A stretch of DNA of 64,000 nucleotides, taken from positions 1 through 64,000 of the forward strand of contig CAVTOX010000032.1 of the NCBI GenBank assembly GCA_963736425.1. The letters run 5' to 3'. The position numbers and the translations under genes are program-made. The stretch is from Prado023 sp963736425 (lineage in GTDB: Bacteria; Actinomycetota; Actinomycetes; S36-B12; CAIYMF01). Below, one piece after another: positions 33,962 through 44,171 of the stretch. Positions within the stretch are counted from its first letter, which is position 1. Every line of letters starts with the position of its first letter. Under the pieces are notes generated by a model that did no database searches, had not been told where the DNA came from, and was given only the letters and a program-made list of their open reading frames with translations.

Positions 33962-35712
33962 CTACCTCTGGGGTGCCCCCGGCAGGTCGAGGATCTCGCC
34001 CTTGAGGATCTCGGCACGGGTGCCGAAGATCGCCTGCATGTTGTCGCCGACCTCCAGGACTCCTGCGGCGCCCAGCGACTTGAGCTTGGCCTTGTCGACC
34101 TTGGTCTTGTCGTTGACCGAGATGCGCAGCCGCGTGATGCACGCGTCGACGCTGGTGATGTTCTCGAAGCCGCCGAACGCTGCCAGGACCTTGGCGGCCT
34201 GAGACATGTCGGCCTCGACCGCAGCGGTCTTGATGGCCACGCCCTTCTCCTCGTCGGTGAGCTGCAGCTCGTGCTCGCCGTAGTCGGCGATGGCATCAGC
34301 ATCGGACTCGCGACCAGGCGTCGCCAGGTCCTTCCACTTCACCGCCCATGTGAACACGAAGAAGTAGAGCGGGACGAGGACCAGCACCGAGGATGATGAC
34401 GTTCCACCACGGTTCCCTGCCCGGGGAGGATGCCGAACAGGAAGAAGTCGATCAGTCCGCCGGAGAAGGTCAGGCCGATCGAGGTGCCGGTCATGTACAT
34501 GATCATGAACGACAGGCCCGCGAACACCGCGTGGATGCCGAACAGCCACGGTGCGATGAACAGGAAGGTGAACTCGATCGGCTCGGTGATGCCGGTGAGG
34601 AACGAGGTCAGTGCCGCGGAGGCCAGGATGCCCGCCGCGATCTTGGCCTGGCTGGTCTTGGCCTGGCGGTACATGGCATAGGCGGCTGCCGGGAGGCCGA
34701 ACATCATGAACGGGAACTTGCCGGTCATGTACCGACCGGTGGCGTCGCCCCCGTTGTCGACGAACGGCGTGTCGTCGGCGAGCTGGGCGAACCACATGCG
34801 CTGGTCGCCCGTGATGACCTCGCCGGCCTTGTTGGTGTACTCACCGAACTGGAACCAGAACGGGCTGTACCAGATGTGGTGCAGGCCGAACGGGATCAGC
34901 GATCGTTCGACGAGTCCGAAGATGAACACGCCGATCGCACCGAGACCCTTGATCGCGTCTGCGAAGGCGTTGATCGCCTCGCCGATGGGCGGCCAGGCGA
35001 AGCTGGCGATCAGACCCAGGAGCAGGGCGAAGGTCGCCGTGGCGATCGGGACGAACCGCTTGCCCGCGAAGAATCCGAGGTACGGCGGGACAGCTCGATG
35101 CGGAAGCACTTGTTGTAGCACCAGGCCGCGAGCGCGCCCGATGATGATGCCGCCGAACACACCGAACTGCAGGGTCGGGATCCCCAGGGTGTTCGAGAAC
35201 GCCGCAGAGGGCAGGTCGCTCCAGTTCAGGATGTCTGACGTGGACTTCAGCGTCGTGGTGACGATTGCGTCCACCGGTGGACAGGTGTCGGGGACGATGT
35301 TCTCCTGGCCCTGGGGCTTGCAGGTGATCACATTGACGTTGCTGATCTCCATGAAGACGCTGACCGCCTTGTTGAAGACCAGATAGCCGACGGTCCCGGC
35401 CAGGGCTGCGACACCGGCGTCTGCTGTCAGGCCGATGGCCACACCGATCGCGAACAGCAGTCCGAGGTTGCCGAAGATGATGTCACCGGCGCCGACCATG
35501 GTGTTGGTGATCAGGAGGAAGAAGCCCTCCGGGATCGCGTCGACATCGTTGATCTGCTTGTACATGTTCTGGGCGCCAGCGCCCAGCCCGAGGAGCAGGC
35601 CGGCGGCCGGGAGGATCGCCACCGGCACCATCAGCGCCTTGCCGACGCGCTGAAGCTGACCGAATACGCCGATCTTCTTCTTCTTGGGTGGTGCCACCGC
35701 ATTTGCGGCCAT
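33962..35712 (-). CDS. PTS glucose/N-acetylglucosamine-type permease IICB, frame-disrupted
   Basis: Phosphotransferase transporter that takes up and phosphorylates a sugar. The IIC domain has VGKALMVPVAILPAAGLLLG, GFFAGKRFVPI, FGLHHIWYSPFWF and LTGITEPIEFTFLF; the IIB domain at the C-terminus has the phospho-Cys motif DACITRLRISV. The sequence is broken in several places: 35092-35138 reads family-like ALAAWCYNKCFRIEL only one frame over, and near 34388-34425 two further shifts separate IIC from IIB (WWNVIILG, then VLVLVPLYFFVFTW). I chose the ATG at 35712, 5 nt after GGAGG. It may be a decaying gene or suffer assembly errors. Glucose versus GlcNAc specificity is unresolved. Confidence 0.85.
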
Positions 35713-35786
35713 ACGGGCCTCCACATGTGAGTAGGTGCACTGACATGTCGCAACCTACTCAGATCGGACCGTCGAAGCGCGTTGAT

Positions 35787-37431
35787 TCAGAGGTACTGCC
35801 CAGTATTGGCGATCGTGTCGATCGAGCGTCCGGCCTCCGTGCCCTTCTTGCCCGCGACGAGGGTGCGGATGAACACGATCCGCTCGCCCTTCTTGCCCGA
35901 GATCCGCGCCCAGTCATCGGGGTTGGTGGTGTTGGGCAGGTCCTCGTTCTCGCGGAACTCGTCGATGCACGCGGTCAGGAGGTGGGCCACCCGGATGCCC
36001 TTCTGGCCGGTGTCGAGGTACTCCTTGATGGCGTTCTTCTTCGCCCTGGCGACGATGTTCTCGAGCATGGCCCCGGAGTTGAAGTCCTTGAAGTAGAGCG
36101 TCTCCTTGTCGCCGTTGGCGTAGGTCACCTCGAGGAAACGGTTCTCGTCGGACTCGACGTACATCCGCTCCACGGTGCGCCGGATCATCGCCTCGCAGGC
36201 GGCATCGGCCGAGCCACCGTTCTCGGCGAGGTCCTCGGGGTGCAGCGGGAGGTCGGGGGTGAGGTACTTGCTCAGGATGTCGCCGGCGGCCTGGGCGTCC
36301 GGGCGCTCGATCTTGATCTTCACGTCCAGGCGTCCGGGGCGCAGGATGGCCGGGTCGATCATGTCCTCGCGGTTCGAGGCACCGATCACGATCACGTTGG
36401 CCAGGCCCTCGACCCCGTCGATCTCCGAGAGCAGCTGCGGGACGATCGTGTTCTCGACATCAGAGCTGACCCCGGAGCCACGGGTGCGGAACAGCGAGTC
36501 CATCTCGTCGAAGAAGACGATGACAGGCGTTCCCTCCGTGGCCTTCTCCCGGGCGCGCTGGAACACCAGCCGGATGTGTCGCTCGGTCTCCCCGACGTAC
36601 TTGTTGAGCAGCTCCGGGCCCTTGATGTTCAGGAAGTACGAGCGCCCCGCAGTCTTGCCCTCACGCTCGGCGACCTTGCGCGCCAGCGAGGCAGCCACCG
36701 CCTTGGCGATCATCGTCTTGCCGCATCCGGGCGGTCCGTAGAGCAGGATCCCCTTCGGGGCGGCCAGCTTGTGCTCCTTGAACAGCTCGGCGTGCACGTA
36801 GGGCAGCTCCACCGCGTCGCGGATCATCTCGATCTGCCCGGCCAGGCCGCCGATGTCGGAGTAGTCGACGTCGGGGACCTCCTCGAGCACGAGCTCCTCG
36901 ACCTCCGACTTGGGGATCCGTTCGTAGACGTAGGCGGACCGCGGGTCCATCAGCAGCGAGTCCCCGGCGCGGATCGTCTGGTCGCGCAGGGTCTGGGCCA
37001 GGCGGACCACGCGCTCCTCGTCGGTGTGCCCGATCACCAGGGCCCGGTCGCCGCCCTCGAGCAGCTCCTTGAACATGACGATCTCGCCAACGCGCTCGTA
37101 GGCCATGCCCGCGATCACGTTCATGGCCTCGTTGACCATGACCTCCTGGCCCGGGACGAGGACCTCGACCCCCGGCGCGACGCTGACGCGCAGCTTGCCG
37201 TCCCTGGGCATGGATGTCGGCGGTGCCATCGGGGTTGCGGGCGAGGAACACCGCGAAGCCGTTGGGCGGGTCGGCCAGACGGTCGACCTCCTCCTTGAGC
37301 GTCACGATCTGGTTGCGCGCCTCACGCAGCGTCTCGGCGAGACGCCGGTTGGTGTCCGAGAGTCGATCCAACTCGTCCTGGAGCGAGCGCAGGCGGCGCT
37401 CGATGTCGGGCGGTAGGGCCTGATCCGTCAT
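35787..37431 (-). CDS. arc: Proteasomal ATPase ARC/Mpa, frameshifted as read
   Basis: AAA+ hexamer that captures pupylated proteins, unfolds them and feeds the 20S core. It has an N-terminal coiled coil (about residues 8-55, RRLRSLQDELDRL...), double OB domains, Walker A YGPPGCGKT, Walker B FFDEMDSLF, ASNREDMIDPAILRPGR and the terminal GQYL motif that docks on the alpha ring. Coiled coil and OB regions are in different frames, with the break near 37195-37210 (GGACGGCAAGCTG); total length 3n+1. The ATG at 37431 follows AGGAGGTG. Confidence 0.95.
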
Positions 37432-37540
37432 GGCACACCTCCTGCGCTGGTCCTCACGACTCTACCCAGAGTTGCGGCGATCGCGCAGCAGGTCGTGCTC
37501 GCAGGCCCCACCGGGTCGGTCGCGGTGGTCTCACCGACGG

Positions 37541-38563
37541 TCAGGGCAGGGGCGGGCGCGGGACGGGTGCCAGGGCGGTGGCTGGAGTGGACTCATCGCC
37601 GGACTCGGAGGTCGATCCCCCGGGGGCGCCCGGTCCGGTGTAGTCCGCGCCGTAGGCCCCCTTTGCCGGGCGGGTCCGCTTCGCCGGCAGGACGGTCCCG
37701 GGAGCCAGGCGGCGACTGGCCAGCAGGAACCCGGTGTGACCGGTCATGCGATGGTCCGGGCGGACCGCGAGGCCCTCGAGGTGCCATGTGCGCAGCATCA
37801 GCTCGCTGGCGGCGGGCTCGGTGAATCGCCCATCGGCGCGCAGGGTCTCGGCCATCCGGGACAGCTGGGTGGTGGTCGCCAGGTAGACCACGAGGATCCC
37901 CCCGGGCATCAGTGCGTCGGCGACGGCGTCGACACACTCCCACGGTGCGAGCATGTCCAGGACGACGCGGTGCACGTCGGTGAGGGTGAGCTGGTCCTGG
38001 AGGTCACCCACCTCGACCGTCCAGTTCGGCTGGGGACCGCCCAGGAAGCGCTCGACGTTGTCCCGGGCGATGTCGGCGAAGTCAGGGCGCCGCTCGTAGG
38101 AGGTGACCCGCCCTGTCGGCCCCACAGCACGCAGCAGCGAGCATGTCAGGGCACCGGACCCGACGCCGGCCTCCACCACATGCGCGCCGGGGAAGATGTC
38201 GGCCAGTCCGACGATCGCCGCGGCGTCCTTGGGGTAGATCACGGTGGCCCCGCGGGGCATCGAGAGCACGAAGTCGCGCAGCAGGGGGCGCAGGATGAGG
38301 TACGGGACGCCTGCCAGGGTGGTCACCACGATCCCCTCGGGCCGGCCGATGAGGTCGTCGTGGGCCAGCGCCCCCTTGTGCGTGTGGAACTCCTTGCCCG
38401 GGACCAGCGGGAACGTGTGGTGGCGACCCTTCGGGTCGGTCAGCTGCACGAGGTCCCCCGGCTGGAGCGGGCCATGGCGATCGGCCCGGGGGGTTGGCGA
38501 CGGGGTCGGGGCTGTCGGCTCGGATGGGGTGATGTGCTCGGTCGGGAGGGGCGGCTCGGTCAT
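37541..38563 (-). CDS. trmI: tRNA (adenine-58-N1)-methyltransferase TrmI
   Basis: SAM-dependent methyltransferase forming m1A58 in the tRNA T-loop. The 340-residue protein has the N-terminal beta-barrel (PLQPGDLVQLTDPKGR), the IYPKDAAAIVGLADIFPGAHVVEAGVGSGALT SAM-binding motif I, VVLDMLAPWE and a long disordered C-terminal tail (residues 290-340). The trmI-arc neighbourhood is conserved in actinobacteria. TAGGGT lies 6 nt before the ATG. Confidence 0.95.
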   Translation of the reverse strand: MTEPPLPTEHITPSEPTAPTPSPTPRADRHGPLQPGDLVQLTDPKGRHHTFPLVPGKEFHTHKGALAHDDLIGRPEGIVVTTLAGVPYLILRPLLRDFVLSMPRGATVIYPKDAAAIVGLADIFPGAHVVEAGVGSGALTCSLLRAVGPTGRVTSYERRPDFADIARDNVERFLGGPQPNWTVEVGDLQDQLTLTDVHRVVLDMLAPWECVDAVADALMPGGILVVYLATTTQLSRMAETLRADGRFTEPAASELMLRTWHLEGLAVRPDHRMTGHTGFLLASRRLAPGTVLPAKRTRPAKGAYGADYTGPGAPGGSTSESGDESTPATALAPVPRPPLP

Positions 38564-38569
38564 GGGCTG

Positions 38570-38575
38570 ACCCTA
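38570..38575 (-). promoter_or_regulatory. -10 box of trmI (leaderless)
   Basis: TAGGGT lies 6 nt before the ATG at 38563, with no Shine-Dalgarno. Confidence 0.5.
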
Positions 38576-38597
38576 TGTGGCGCCTGCCGTCGCCCGT

Positions 38598-39686
38598 TCA
38601 GCCCTTGAGCGCCGCATCGATGTCCGCCACGAGGAGCACACCGAACACGAGCCCGTCGGGGTCGACCACGAGCAGCTCCTCGCGACCCCGCCGGGACACC
38701 TCGGTGAGCAGCTCGGTGCCCGCCAGGTCGCGACCGATGGCGCCCCCGGCATCGATGGGCCGCGCAACCGACGACACCGACACCCAGGGCCGGCGCTGCT
38801 CGGGCACGGCGGCGATGGCGTCGTGATGGCCGATCCCCGTGGGCACGCCGCGGGGATCGACGATGACCAGTGCGCCGGCACCGGCGGCGTTGGCCCGGCG
38901 GATCGCCTCGGCCAGCGGAAGGTCGCGATCAACCGGGATGGCCCGGCGCGCGAGCCCCCCGGCGGTCAGCGAGCCTGCCCGCGTGCGCAGGTCGACCGCA
39001 CGCAACTGCGCCGATGCGCCAGTCCAGAGCATCGCGGCCACGAGACCGGCGACGATGTACATGAGGAGGTCGGGCCGGACGCCGGTGACCAGCGACAGTG
39101 CCAGCGGGGACAGCAGGGTGAGAACGGCCACGCCCCGCCCGACCCAGGCGGCCACCACCGTGCCACGCCGCTCGGAGCCCGACGCCGCCCAGATCAGGCA
39201 GCGCAGCACGTTGCCCCCATCCAGGGGGATTCCGGGCAGGGAGTTGTAGATGCCGATGATGACGTTCGCCCAGGTCAGCGCCCGTGCCAGTACGGCCGCC
39301 GCGCTCTCCGGGTCCAGCACCTGCACGGCCGCGTAGCTCACGCCCGCGATCGCGAAGGTGGCGAGCGGGCCGGCAGCTGCGACCGCAGCCTCGGCCAACG
39401 GGGCCTGCCGGCTCCGCTCGTAGTGGGTGACTCCCCCCAGCAGCTGCAGCACGACCCGGTGGACCGGGAATCCGAAGGCCCGCGCCACCAGCGCGTGGGC
39501 GAACTCGTGGACCAGCGTGGCCAGGCTCAGCAGCACAGCGAACACGAGTGCCAGGATCCACGGACTCCACGAGCCCTCGATCGTGAAGGCGGGGATCCAC
39601 AAGTAGGCCAGCAGCGCGACCCCCAGGATGCCGCTCGCTGGCATCTCCACGGGGATCCCGGCGATACGGGTCGACGGCGTGGGCAC
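38598..39686 (-). CDS. Site-2 protease family protein (M50) with CBS domains
   Basis: Intramembrane zinc protease of 362 residues. Six or so membrane helices occupy residues 15-225, with HEFAH (HExxH, about residues 60-64) on one and NSLPGIPLDGG (the second zinc ligand Asp) on another. Residues 235-362 form paired CBS domains, which often bind adenine nucleotides and may gate activity. The substrate is unknown. The 34-nt spacing to trmI allows co-transcription. TACGAT lies 6 nt before the GTG start. Confidence 0.9.
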   Translation of the reverse strand: MPTPSTRIAGIPVEMPASGILGVALLAYLWIPAFTIEGSWSPWILALVFAVLLSLATLVHEFAHALVARAFGFPVHRVVLQLLGGVTHYERSRQAPLAEAAVAAAGPLATFAIAGVSYAAVQVLDPESAAAVLARALTWANVIIGIYNSLPGIPLDGGNVLRCLIWAASGSERRGTVVAAWVGRGVAVLTLLSPLALSLVTGVRPDLLMYIVAGLVAAMLWTGASAQLRAVDLRTRAGSLTAGGLARRAIPVDRDLPLAEAIRRANAAGAGALVIVDPRGVPTGIGHHDAIAAVPEQRRPWVSVSSVARPIDAGGAIGRDLAGTELLTEVSRRGREELLVVDPDGLVFGVLLVADIDAALKG

Positions 39687-39692
39687 CCCTAC

Positions 39693-39698
39693 ATCGTA
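39693..39698 (-). promoter_or_regulatory. -10 box of the site-2 protease gene (leaderless)
   Basis: TACGAT ends 6 nt before the GTG at 39686, with no clear Shine-Dalgarno. Confidence 0.45.
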
Positions 39699-39806
39699 GG
39701 CGGGTGGCGGGGTACGCGCGGTCGGACCCGATGGCGTCGCCGTCCAACCCCGATCAGCCGGTCCCCCACCGAGTCGCGTCGTGCGTCCGGTGTCGGACCT
39801 CCGACG

Positions 39807-39812
39807 TAGGTT
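39807..39812 (+). promoter_or_regulatory. -10 box of the RecB-family nuclease gene (leaderless)
   Basis: TAGGTT lies 6 nt before the ATG at 39819. The context CCGACGTAGGTTG is nearly the same as that of the SURF1 promoter at 55287. Confidence 0.5.
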
Positions 39813-39818
39813 GTGGCC

Positions 39819-40655
39819 ATGCCCGATCCCACCGAACTCACGGCGCGTCCGACCCGTTCGCTGTCACCCTCACGCGCGCTGGACTTCCAGTCCTGCCCGC
39901 TGCTCTACCGGTTCCGGGTCCTCGACCGCCTGCCCGAGCCGCCCAGCGCGGCGGCCGTGCGCGGCACGCTCGTGCATTCCGTGCTCGAGGCGCTCTACGA
40001 CCTCCCGGCCGACCAGCGCACCCTCGACGAGGCGATCGGCCTGGTCGGACCGCAATGGGACCTGCTCGTCGCCGAGCGACCGGAGGTTGTCGGGATGCTG
40101 GCCGAGGACGGCACGGACCCGCTCGACTGGCTGCGCGGCGCCGGTGACCTCGTGGAGTCCTACTTCGCCATGGAGGACCCCTCCCGGCTCGAGCCGGCGG
40201 CCCGCGAGCTGCAGGTGCAGGCCGAGCTGCCCTCGGGGTTGGTCCTGCGCGGCTTCGTGGACCGCCTCGACCGTGCGCCCACCGGGCAGCTGCGGGTCGT
40301 GGACTACAAGACCGGCAAGCCCCCGGGCGTCGGGTTCGAGGCCCGGGCGATGTTCCAGATGCGCTTCTACGCGCTGGCGCTCTGGCACATGCATGGCGAG
40401 CTGCCCACGATGCTGCAGCTGATGTACCTGTCCACTGGGGTCATCCTGCGCTACGAGCCCGACGAGGAGGACCTGCGCGCCATGCAGCGCAAGGTCGAGG
40501 CGCTCTGGACGGCCATCGAGCGCGCGATGGAGTCCGGCGACTGGCGCGCCCGACCCTCGGGGCTCTGCAACTGGTGCGCACACCAAGCGCTGTGCCCCGA
40601 GTTCGGGGGCACTCCCCCGCCGCTTCCCGTGGCAGCGGGCGCTACTCGGTCCTGA
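39819..40655 (+). CDS. RecB-family PD-(D/E)XK exonuclease
   Basis: A 278-residue Cas4/AddB-like nuclease with GTLVHSVLE, the catalytic GFVDRLDR...RVVDYKTGK motif and four Cys (one at FQSCP and three in CNWCAHQALCPEF) that probably hold a [4Fe-4S] cluster. It is expected to act in DNA end processing. Its neighbour trmI is the same as for Rv2119 of M. tuberculosis. Starts at the ATG at 39819, 6 nt after a -10 box; the stop overlaps the convergent ABC permease by 14 nt. Confidence 0.92.
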   Translation: MPDPTELTARPTRSLSPSRALDFQSCPLLYRFRVLDRLPEPPSAAAVRGTLVHSVLEALYDLPADQRTLDEAIGLVGPQWDLLVAERPEVVGMLAEDGTDPLDWLRGAGDLVESYFAMEDPSRLEPAARELQVQAELPSGLVLRGFVDRLDRAPTGQLRVVDYKTGKPPGVGFEARAMFQMRFYALALWHMHGELPTMLQLMYLSTGVILRYEPDEEDLRAMQRKVEALWTAIERAMESGDWRARPSGLCNWCAHQALCPEFGGTPPPLPVAAGATRS

Positions 40656-43176
40656 TCGCCATCAGCACGTCGAGGTTCGCCGCGCGACGGGCCGGCCAGA
40701 CCGCGGCAAGGACGCCCACGATCGCGGTCGCAATGAGCACCACCACGATCAGCGTCCACGGGATCGCCAGCTCGGTGATCCCGTCATCGACCAGCAGCCG
40801 CTGCAGGGCGACGCCCAGGATGAGTCCGAGGGTCACCCCGGTGAACGCCCCGAAGAAGCTGATCACGATCGACTCCCAGCGGATCATCGTGCGGACCTGC
40901 GCGCGCAGCATCCCCACGGCGCGCAGCATCCCGATCTCGCGGGTGCGCTCGATGATCGACAGGGCGAGGGTGTTGATCACGCCGAAGATGGCGATGATCA
41001 CGCTCAGCCCCAGCAGGGCGTAGACCAGGCTGAGCAGCTGGTTGATCTGCCCGGAGATGGTCTCCTTGAACTCGGTCTGGTCCAGGATCTGCACCGTCGG
41101 GAAGGCGGCCTGCACCTTGTCCAGATCCGCGCGGACCGCCACGACATCGGCGTCAGGCGTCAACGGCGCGTAGAGGAAGGAGTCGACCGCCGGGAGACCA
41201 GCGGCCTCCATCGTCTCGAGCGAGACCGCCCAACCGGAGAAGGCCGCCTGCCCCTCGTAGAGCTGCTTGAGCTCCAGGGAGTCCTTCTGCCCGTTGCCCC
41301 AGACCACCTCGACGGTGTCCCCGACGGTGACCCCCGCCGCCAAGGCGGTCTCGGTGTCGACGACGATGCCCCCCGAGGCCAGCGCGGCGGCCTCCATGCC
41401 CAGCGTCTGCACCTGTCCGATGGTCTCGGGCTCAACACCGGTGACCGTCACCTCGGCGCCGTCGATCACGGCCGGGACCTGCCGCACGCGCGAGACCAGG
41501 GCGATCCCAGGCACGGCCTCGATCGCGTCACCCACCTCGGTGGAGAACGGGACGAAGCTGGTGGGCTGCACGATGAAGTCGGCTGTGACGACGTCGTCGA
41601 CCAGCGCGTCGGTGGACTTGGTCGTCGAGGCGCCCAGCACCCCGATGGCCGTCACGAGGGCCAGGCCCACGAGGATCGCGGTCGCGGTGGCGGCCGTCCT
41701 GCGCCGGTCGCGTTGGGCGTTGCGCACCGCGAGAGTTCCCACGGAGCCCAGGCGAGTGACCGGGGCCCCCACGGCTCCCACCAGCCCACGGCTGAACACG
41801 GGAGCCAGGATGATCACGCCCAGCAGCAGCGCGAACGCACCCAGGCCCGCGACAGTGAGTCGGCGTGGAAGGTCCTCGCTGAGGACGGCGACGAGGAGGG
41901 CGACAGCGCCCAGACCGGCGAGGAGCCCACCCAGGACTGCGCGGACGCGAAGGCCCTTGGCCGGCAGGGCGACGTCGTCGCGCATGGCTGCCACCGGCGG
42001 CACCTGGGAGGCGCGTCGCGCCGGGAACCAGGCCGCGACCACAGTGACGATCACGCCCACGGCCATGCCCAGGAGGATCGTCCGGGGCGCCAGGACCAGG
42101 TTTCCGGCCGGGAGCTCCGCCCCGAAGATGCCGAGCAGCTGGCGCAGGCCCAGGGCCACGCCGATGCCGAGCACGATCCCCAGGGCACCACCGAGCAGGC
42201 CCAGCAGGAACGCCTCGCCCACGACCGACCAGGTGATCTGACGCTTGCTGGCCCCGATCGCCCGCAGCAGGGCCAGTTCCCGGGTGCGACGTGCGACCAG
42301 CATGGAGAACGTGTTGAGGATGATGAAGGTGCCCACGAACAGGGCGATGAACGCGAAGACGAGCAGGAAGGTGTTGATGAAACCAAGCGCAGTGCTGAGC
42401 TGGTCTGCCGCCTCGTCCTGGAGCTCCTGCCCGGTGCTCACCTTGTAGCCGGGGCCGAGCAGCGCGGTGACGTCATCGCGCAGCCCCTCCGGGGTGGTGC
42501 CCTCATCGCCAACGAGCGAGACCTGGTTCCAGGCGTCCTCCCCGATGAAGGTCTCCTGGGCGTACTGACGGTCGAAGAGCGTGAGGGTGGCCCCAGCCAG
42601 TCCCCCACTGACCCCGTACCGTGCCAGCCCGACCAGCGGCGCCTCGATGCGTGGTCCCTGAGTGACCACGCTGACCGTGTCGCCGACCTTGAACCCGCCC
42701 TTCTCAGCGGTCTGCAGGTCGACGACGATCTCCTCAGGCGCCGTCGGGGCGCGACCCTCCACCAGTGAGAGCCCGCTGAGTTGGGGGTCGTCGGGGTACT
42801 CGGGGAAGGAGAACCCGAGCTGCGGCGGACCGTTGCCGCCGATCGGCTCTCCCGACTTGTCCAGGAGGGTCACCCCCAGGACCTGGATGTCGCCGGTCGC
42901 CCTGGCGACGCCAGGCATGTCGCGCACCTCGTCCAGGACGGACTGGGGCACGACGGAGACCACTGTGCCGCGCCCGTCGTCCCCGCCGGCCTCGAGCTGC
43001 TGGGTCACCACGACGTCAGCGACCTCGTTGGAGAAGAGCTGGTCGAAGGTGCCCTTGAGGGTGTCGGTGAAGATGAAGGTGCCCACCACGAAGGCCACGC
43101 CGAGCACGACGGCAAGCCCGGACAGGAGCATCCGGGCCTTGTGCGCCTTCAGCGAGCGCCAGGTTGCCTTGAGCAT
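40642..43176 (-). CDS. ABC transporter permease (FtsX/MacB-like, duplicated)
   Basis: An 844-residue membrane protein with an N-terminal helix, a large extracellular MacB-PCD-like domain (residues 40-250), an FtsX core (residues 270-400), then a second extracellular domain and a second FtsX core ending at ARRAANLDVLMAIRTE. It would form a mechanotransmission-type exporter with the ATPase 4 nt upstream, perhaps for lipids, peptides or drugs; the substrate is unknown. Confidence 0.92.
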   Translation of the reverse strand: MLKATWRSLKAHKARMLLSGLAVVLGVAFVVGTFIFTDTLKGTFDQLFSNEVADVVVTQQLEAGGDDGRGTVVSVVPQSVLDEVRDMPGVARATGDIQVLGVTLLDKSGEPIGGNGPPQLGFSFPEYPDDPQLSGLSLVEGRAPTAPEEIVVDLQTAEKGGFKVGDTVSVVTQGPRIEAPLVGLARYGVSGGLAGATLTLFDRQYAQETFIGEDAWNQVSLVGDEGTTPEGLRDDVTALLGPGYKVSTGQELQDEAADQLSTALGFINTFLLVFAFIALFVGTFIILNTFSMLVARRTRELALLRAIGASKRQITWSVVGEAFLLGLLGGALGIVLGIGVALGLRQLLGIFGAELPAGNLVLAPRTILLGMAVGVIVTVVAAWFPARRASQVPPVAAMRDDVALPAKGLRVRAVLGGLLAGLGAVALLVAVLSEDLPRRLTVAGLGAFALLLGVIILAPVFSRGLVGAVGAPVTRLGSVGTLAVRNAQRDRRRTAATATAILVGLALVTAIGVLGASTTKSTDALVDDVVTADFIVQPTSFVPFSTEVGDAIEAVPGIALVSRVRQVPAVIDGAEVTVTGVEPETIGQVQTLGMEAAALASGGIVVDTETALAAGVTVGDTVEVVWGNGQKDSLELKQLYEGQAAFSGWAVSLETMEAAGLPAVDSFLYAPLTPDADVVAVRADLDKVQAAFPTVQILDQTEFKETISGQINQLLSLVYALLGLSVIIAIFGVINTLALSIIERTREIGMLRAVGMLRAQVRTMIRWESIVISFFGAFTGVTLGLILGVALQRLLVDDGITELAIPWTLIVVVLIATAIVGVLAAVWPARRAANLDVLMAIRTE

Positions 43177-43180
43177 GCGG

Positions 43181-44074
43181 TCAGCCCTGCTCGGCGGCGG
43201 ACTCCGGCGCGAGCGCCGGCGGATCCGTCGGCACCGGGTTCCCCGCGGACTGCGGGTGCTCGATGCTCACGGGCGTCGAGACCACGGCACCATGGGCGCC
43301 GGCGGCCTGCTCGAAGGTCATCATGCGCTCAAGGATCGCGGGCGCATCGGGATCGATGAGCTCGTCGACGAAGACCCCATCGGCCAGGAACACCACGCGG
43401 TCGGCGTAGGCGGCGGCATGGGCGTCATGAGTGACCATGACGATCGTCTGGCCGAACTCGTCGACGCTGCGCCGGAGGAACCCCAGCACCTCTGCGCCGG
43501 AGCGCGAGTCCAGGTTCCCGGTGGGCTCGTCGGCGAAGATGATGTCGGGCCGGGTCGCCATGGCACGGGCGCAGGCCACGCGCTGCTGCTGGCCCCCGGA
43601 GAGCTCGCTGGGCTTGTGGGTGAGCCGGTCGGCCAGCCCGACGGTCCCGACGACGAGGTCGAACCACTCCCGGTCGACCTTGCGCCCGGCAATGTCCATG
43701 GGCAGCGTGATGTTCTCCTCGGCAGTCAGCGTCGGCACGAGGTTGAAGGCCTGGAACACGAAACCCATGCGCTCGCGACGCAGCCGCGTGAGGTCGTTGT
43801 CCTTCATGGTGGTCAGGTCCGACTCGCCGATGAACACCTTGCCGTCTGACGCGGAGTCCAGGCCGGCCATGCAGTGCATGAGCGTGGACTTGCCAGAGCC
43901 CGACGGCCCCATGATCGCGGTGAAGCGGCCGGTCTCGAACTCGACGTCGACCGATCGCAGGGCCACGACCTGCGTCTCGCCCTCACCGTAGACCTTGCTC
44001 AGCGCCACGGCCCGTGCGGCGGAACCGCCGGCTGGGTTGGTGGACGCGTCGGCCGCGACAGTTGCCTCAGACAT
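43181..44074 (-). CDS. ABC transporter ATP-binding protein (LolD/MacB type)
   Basis: A 297-residue ATPase with Walker A GPSGSGKST, Q-loop VFQAFNLVPTLTAEEN, signature LSGGQQQR, Walker B IIFADEPTG and switch His (VMVTHD). The C-terminal 70 residues are an Ala/Pro-rich extension. The ATG follows AGGAAGGG. It is the upstream partner of the duplicated permease. Confidence 0.93.
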   Translation of the reverse strand: MSEATVAADASTNPAGGSAARAVALSKVYGEGETQVVALRSVDVEFETGRFTAIMGPSGSGKSTLMHCMAGLDSASDGKVFIGESDLTTMKDNDLTRLRRERMGFVFQAFNLVPTLTAEENITLPMDIAGRKVDREWFDLVVGTVGLADRLTHKPSELSGGQQQRVACARAMATRPDIIFADEPTGNLDSRSGAEVLGFLRRSVDEFGQTIVMVTHDAHAAAYADRVVFLADGVFVDELIDPDAPAILERMMTFEQAAGAHGAVVSTPVSIEHPQSAGNPVPTDPPALAPESAAEQG

Positions 44075-44171
44075 GGGGGCCCTTCCTGGAGTCAGGGCCC
44101 TAGTTTACGGGCATTGCACAACATCCGCCCCACACTCCTGCGCAGGACGGAGCGATCCAACGGGCGGCACA

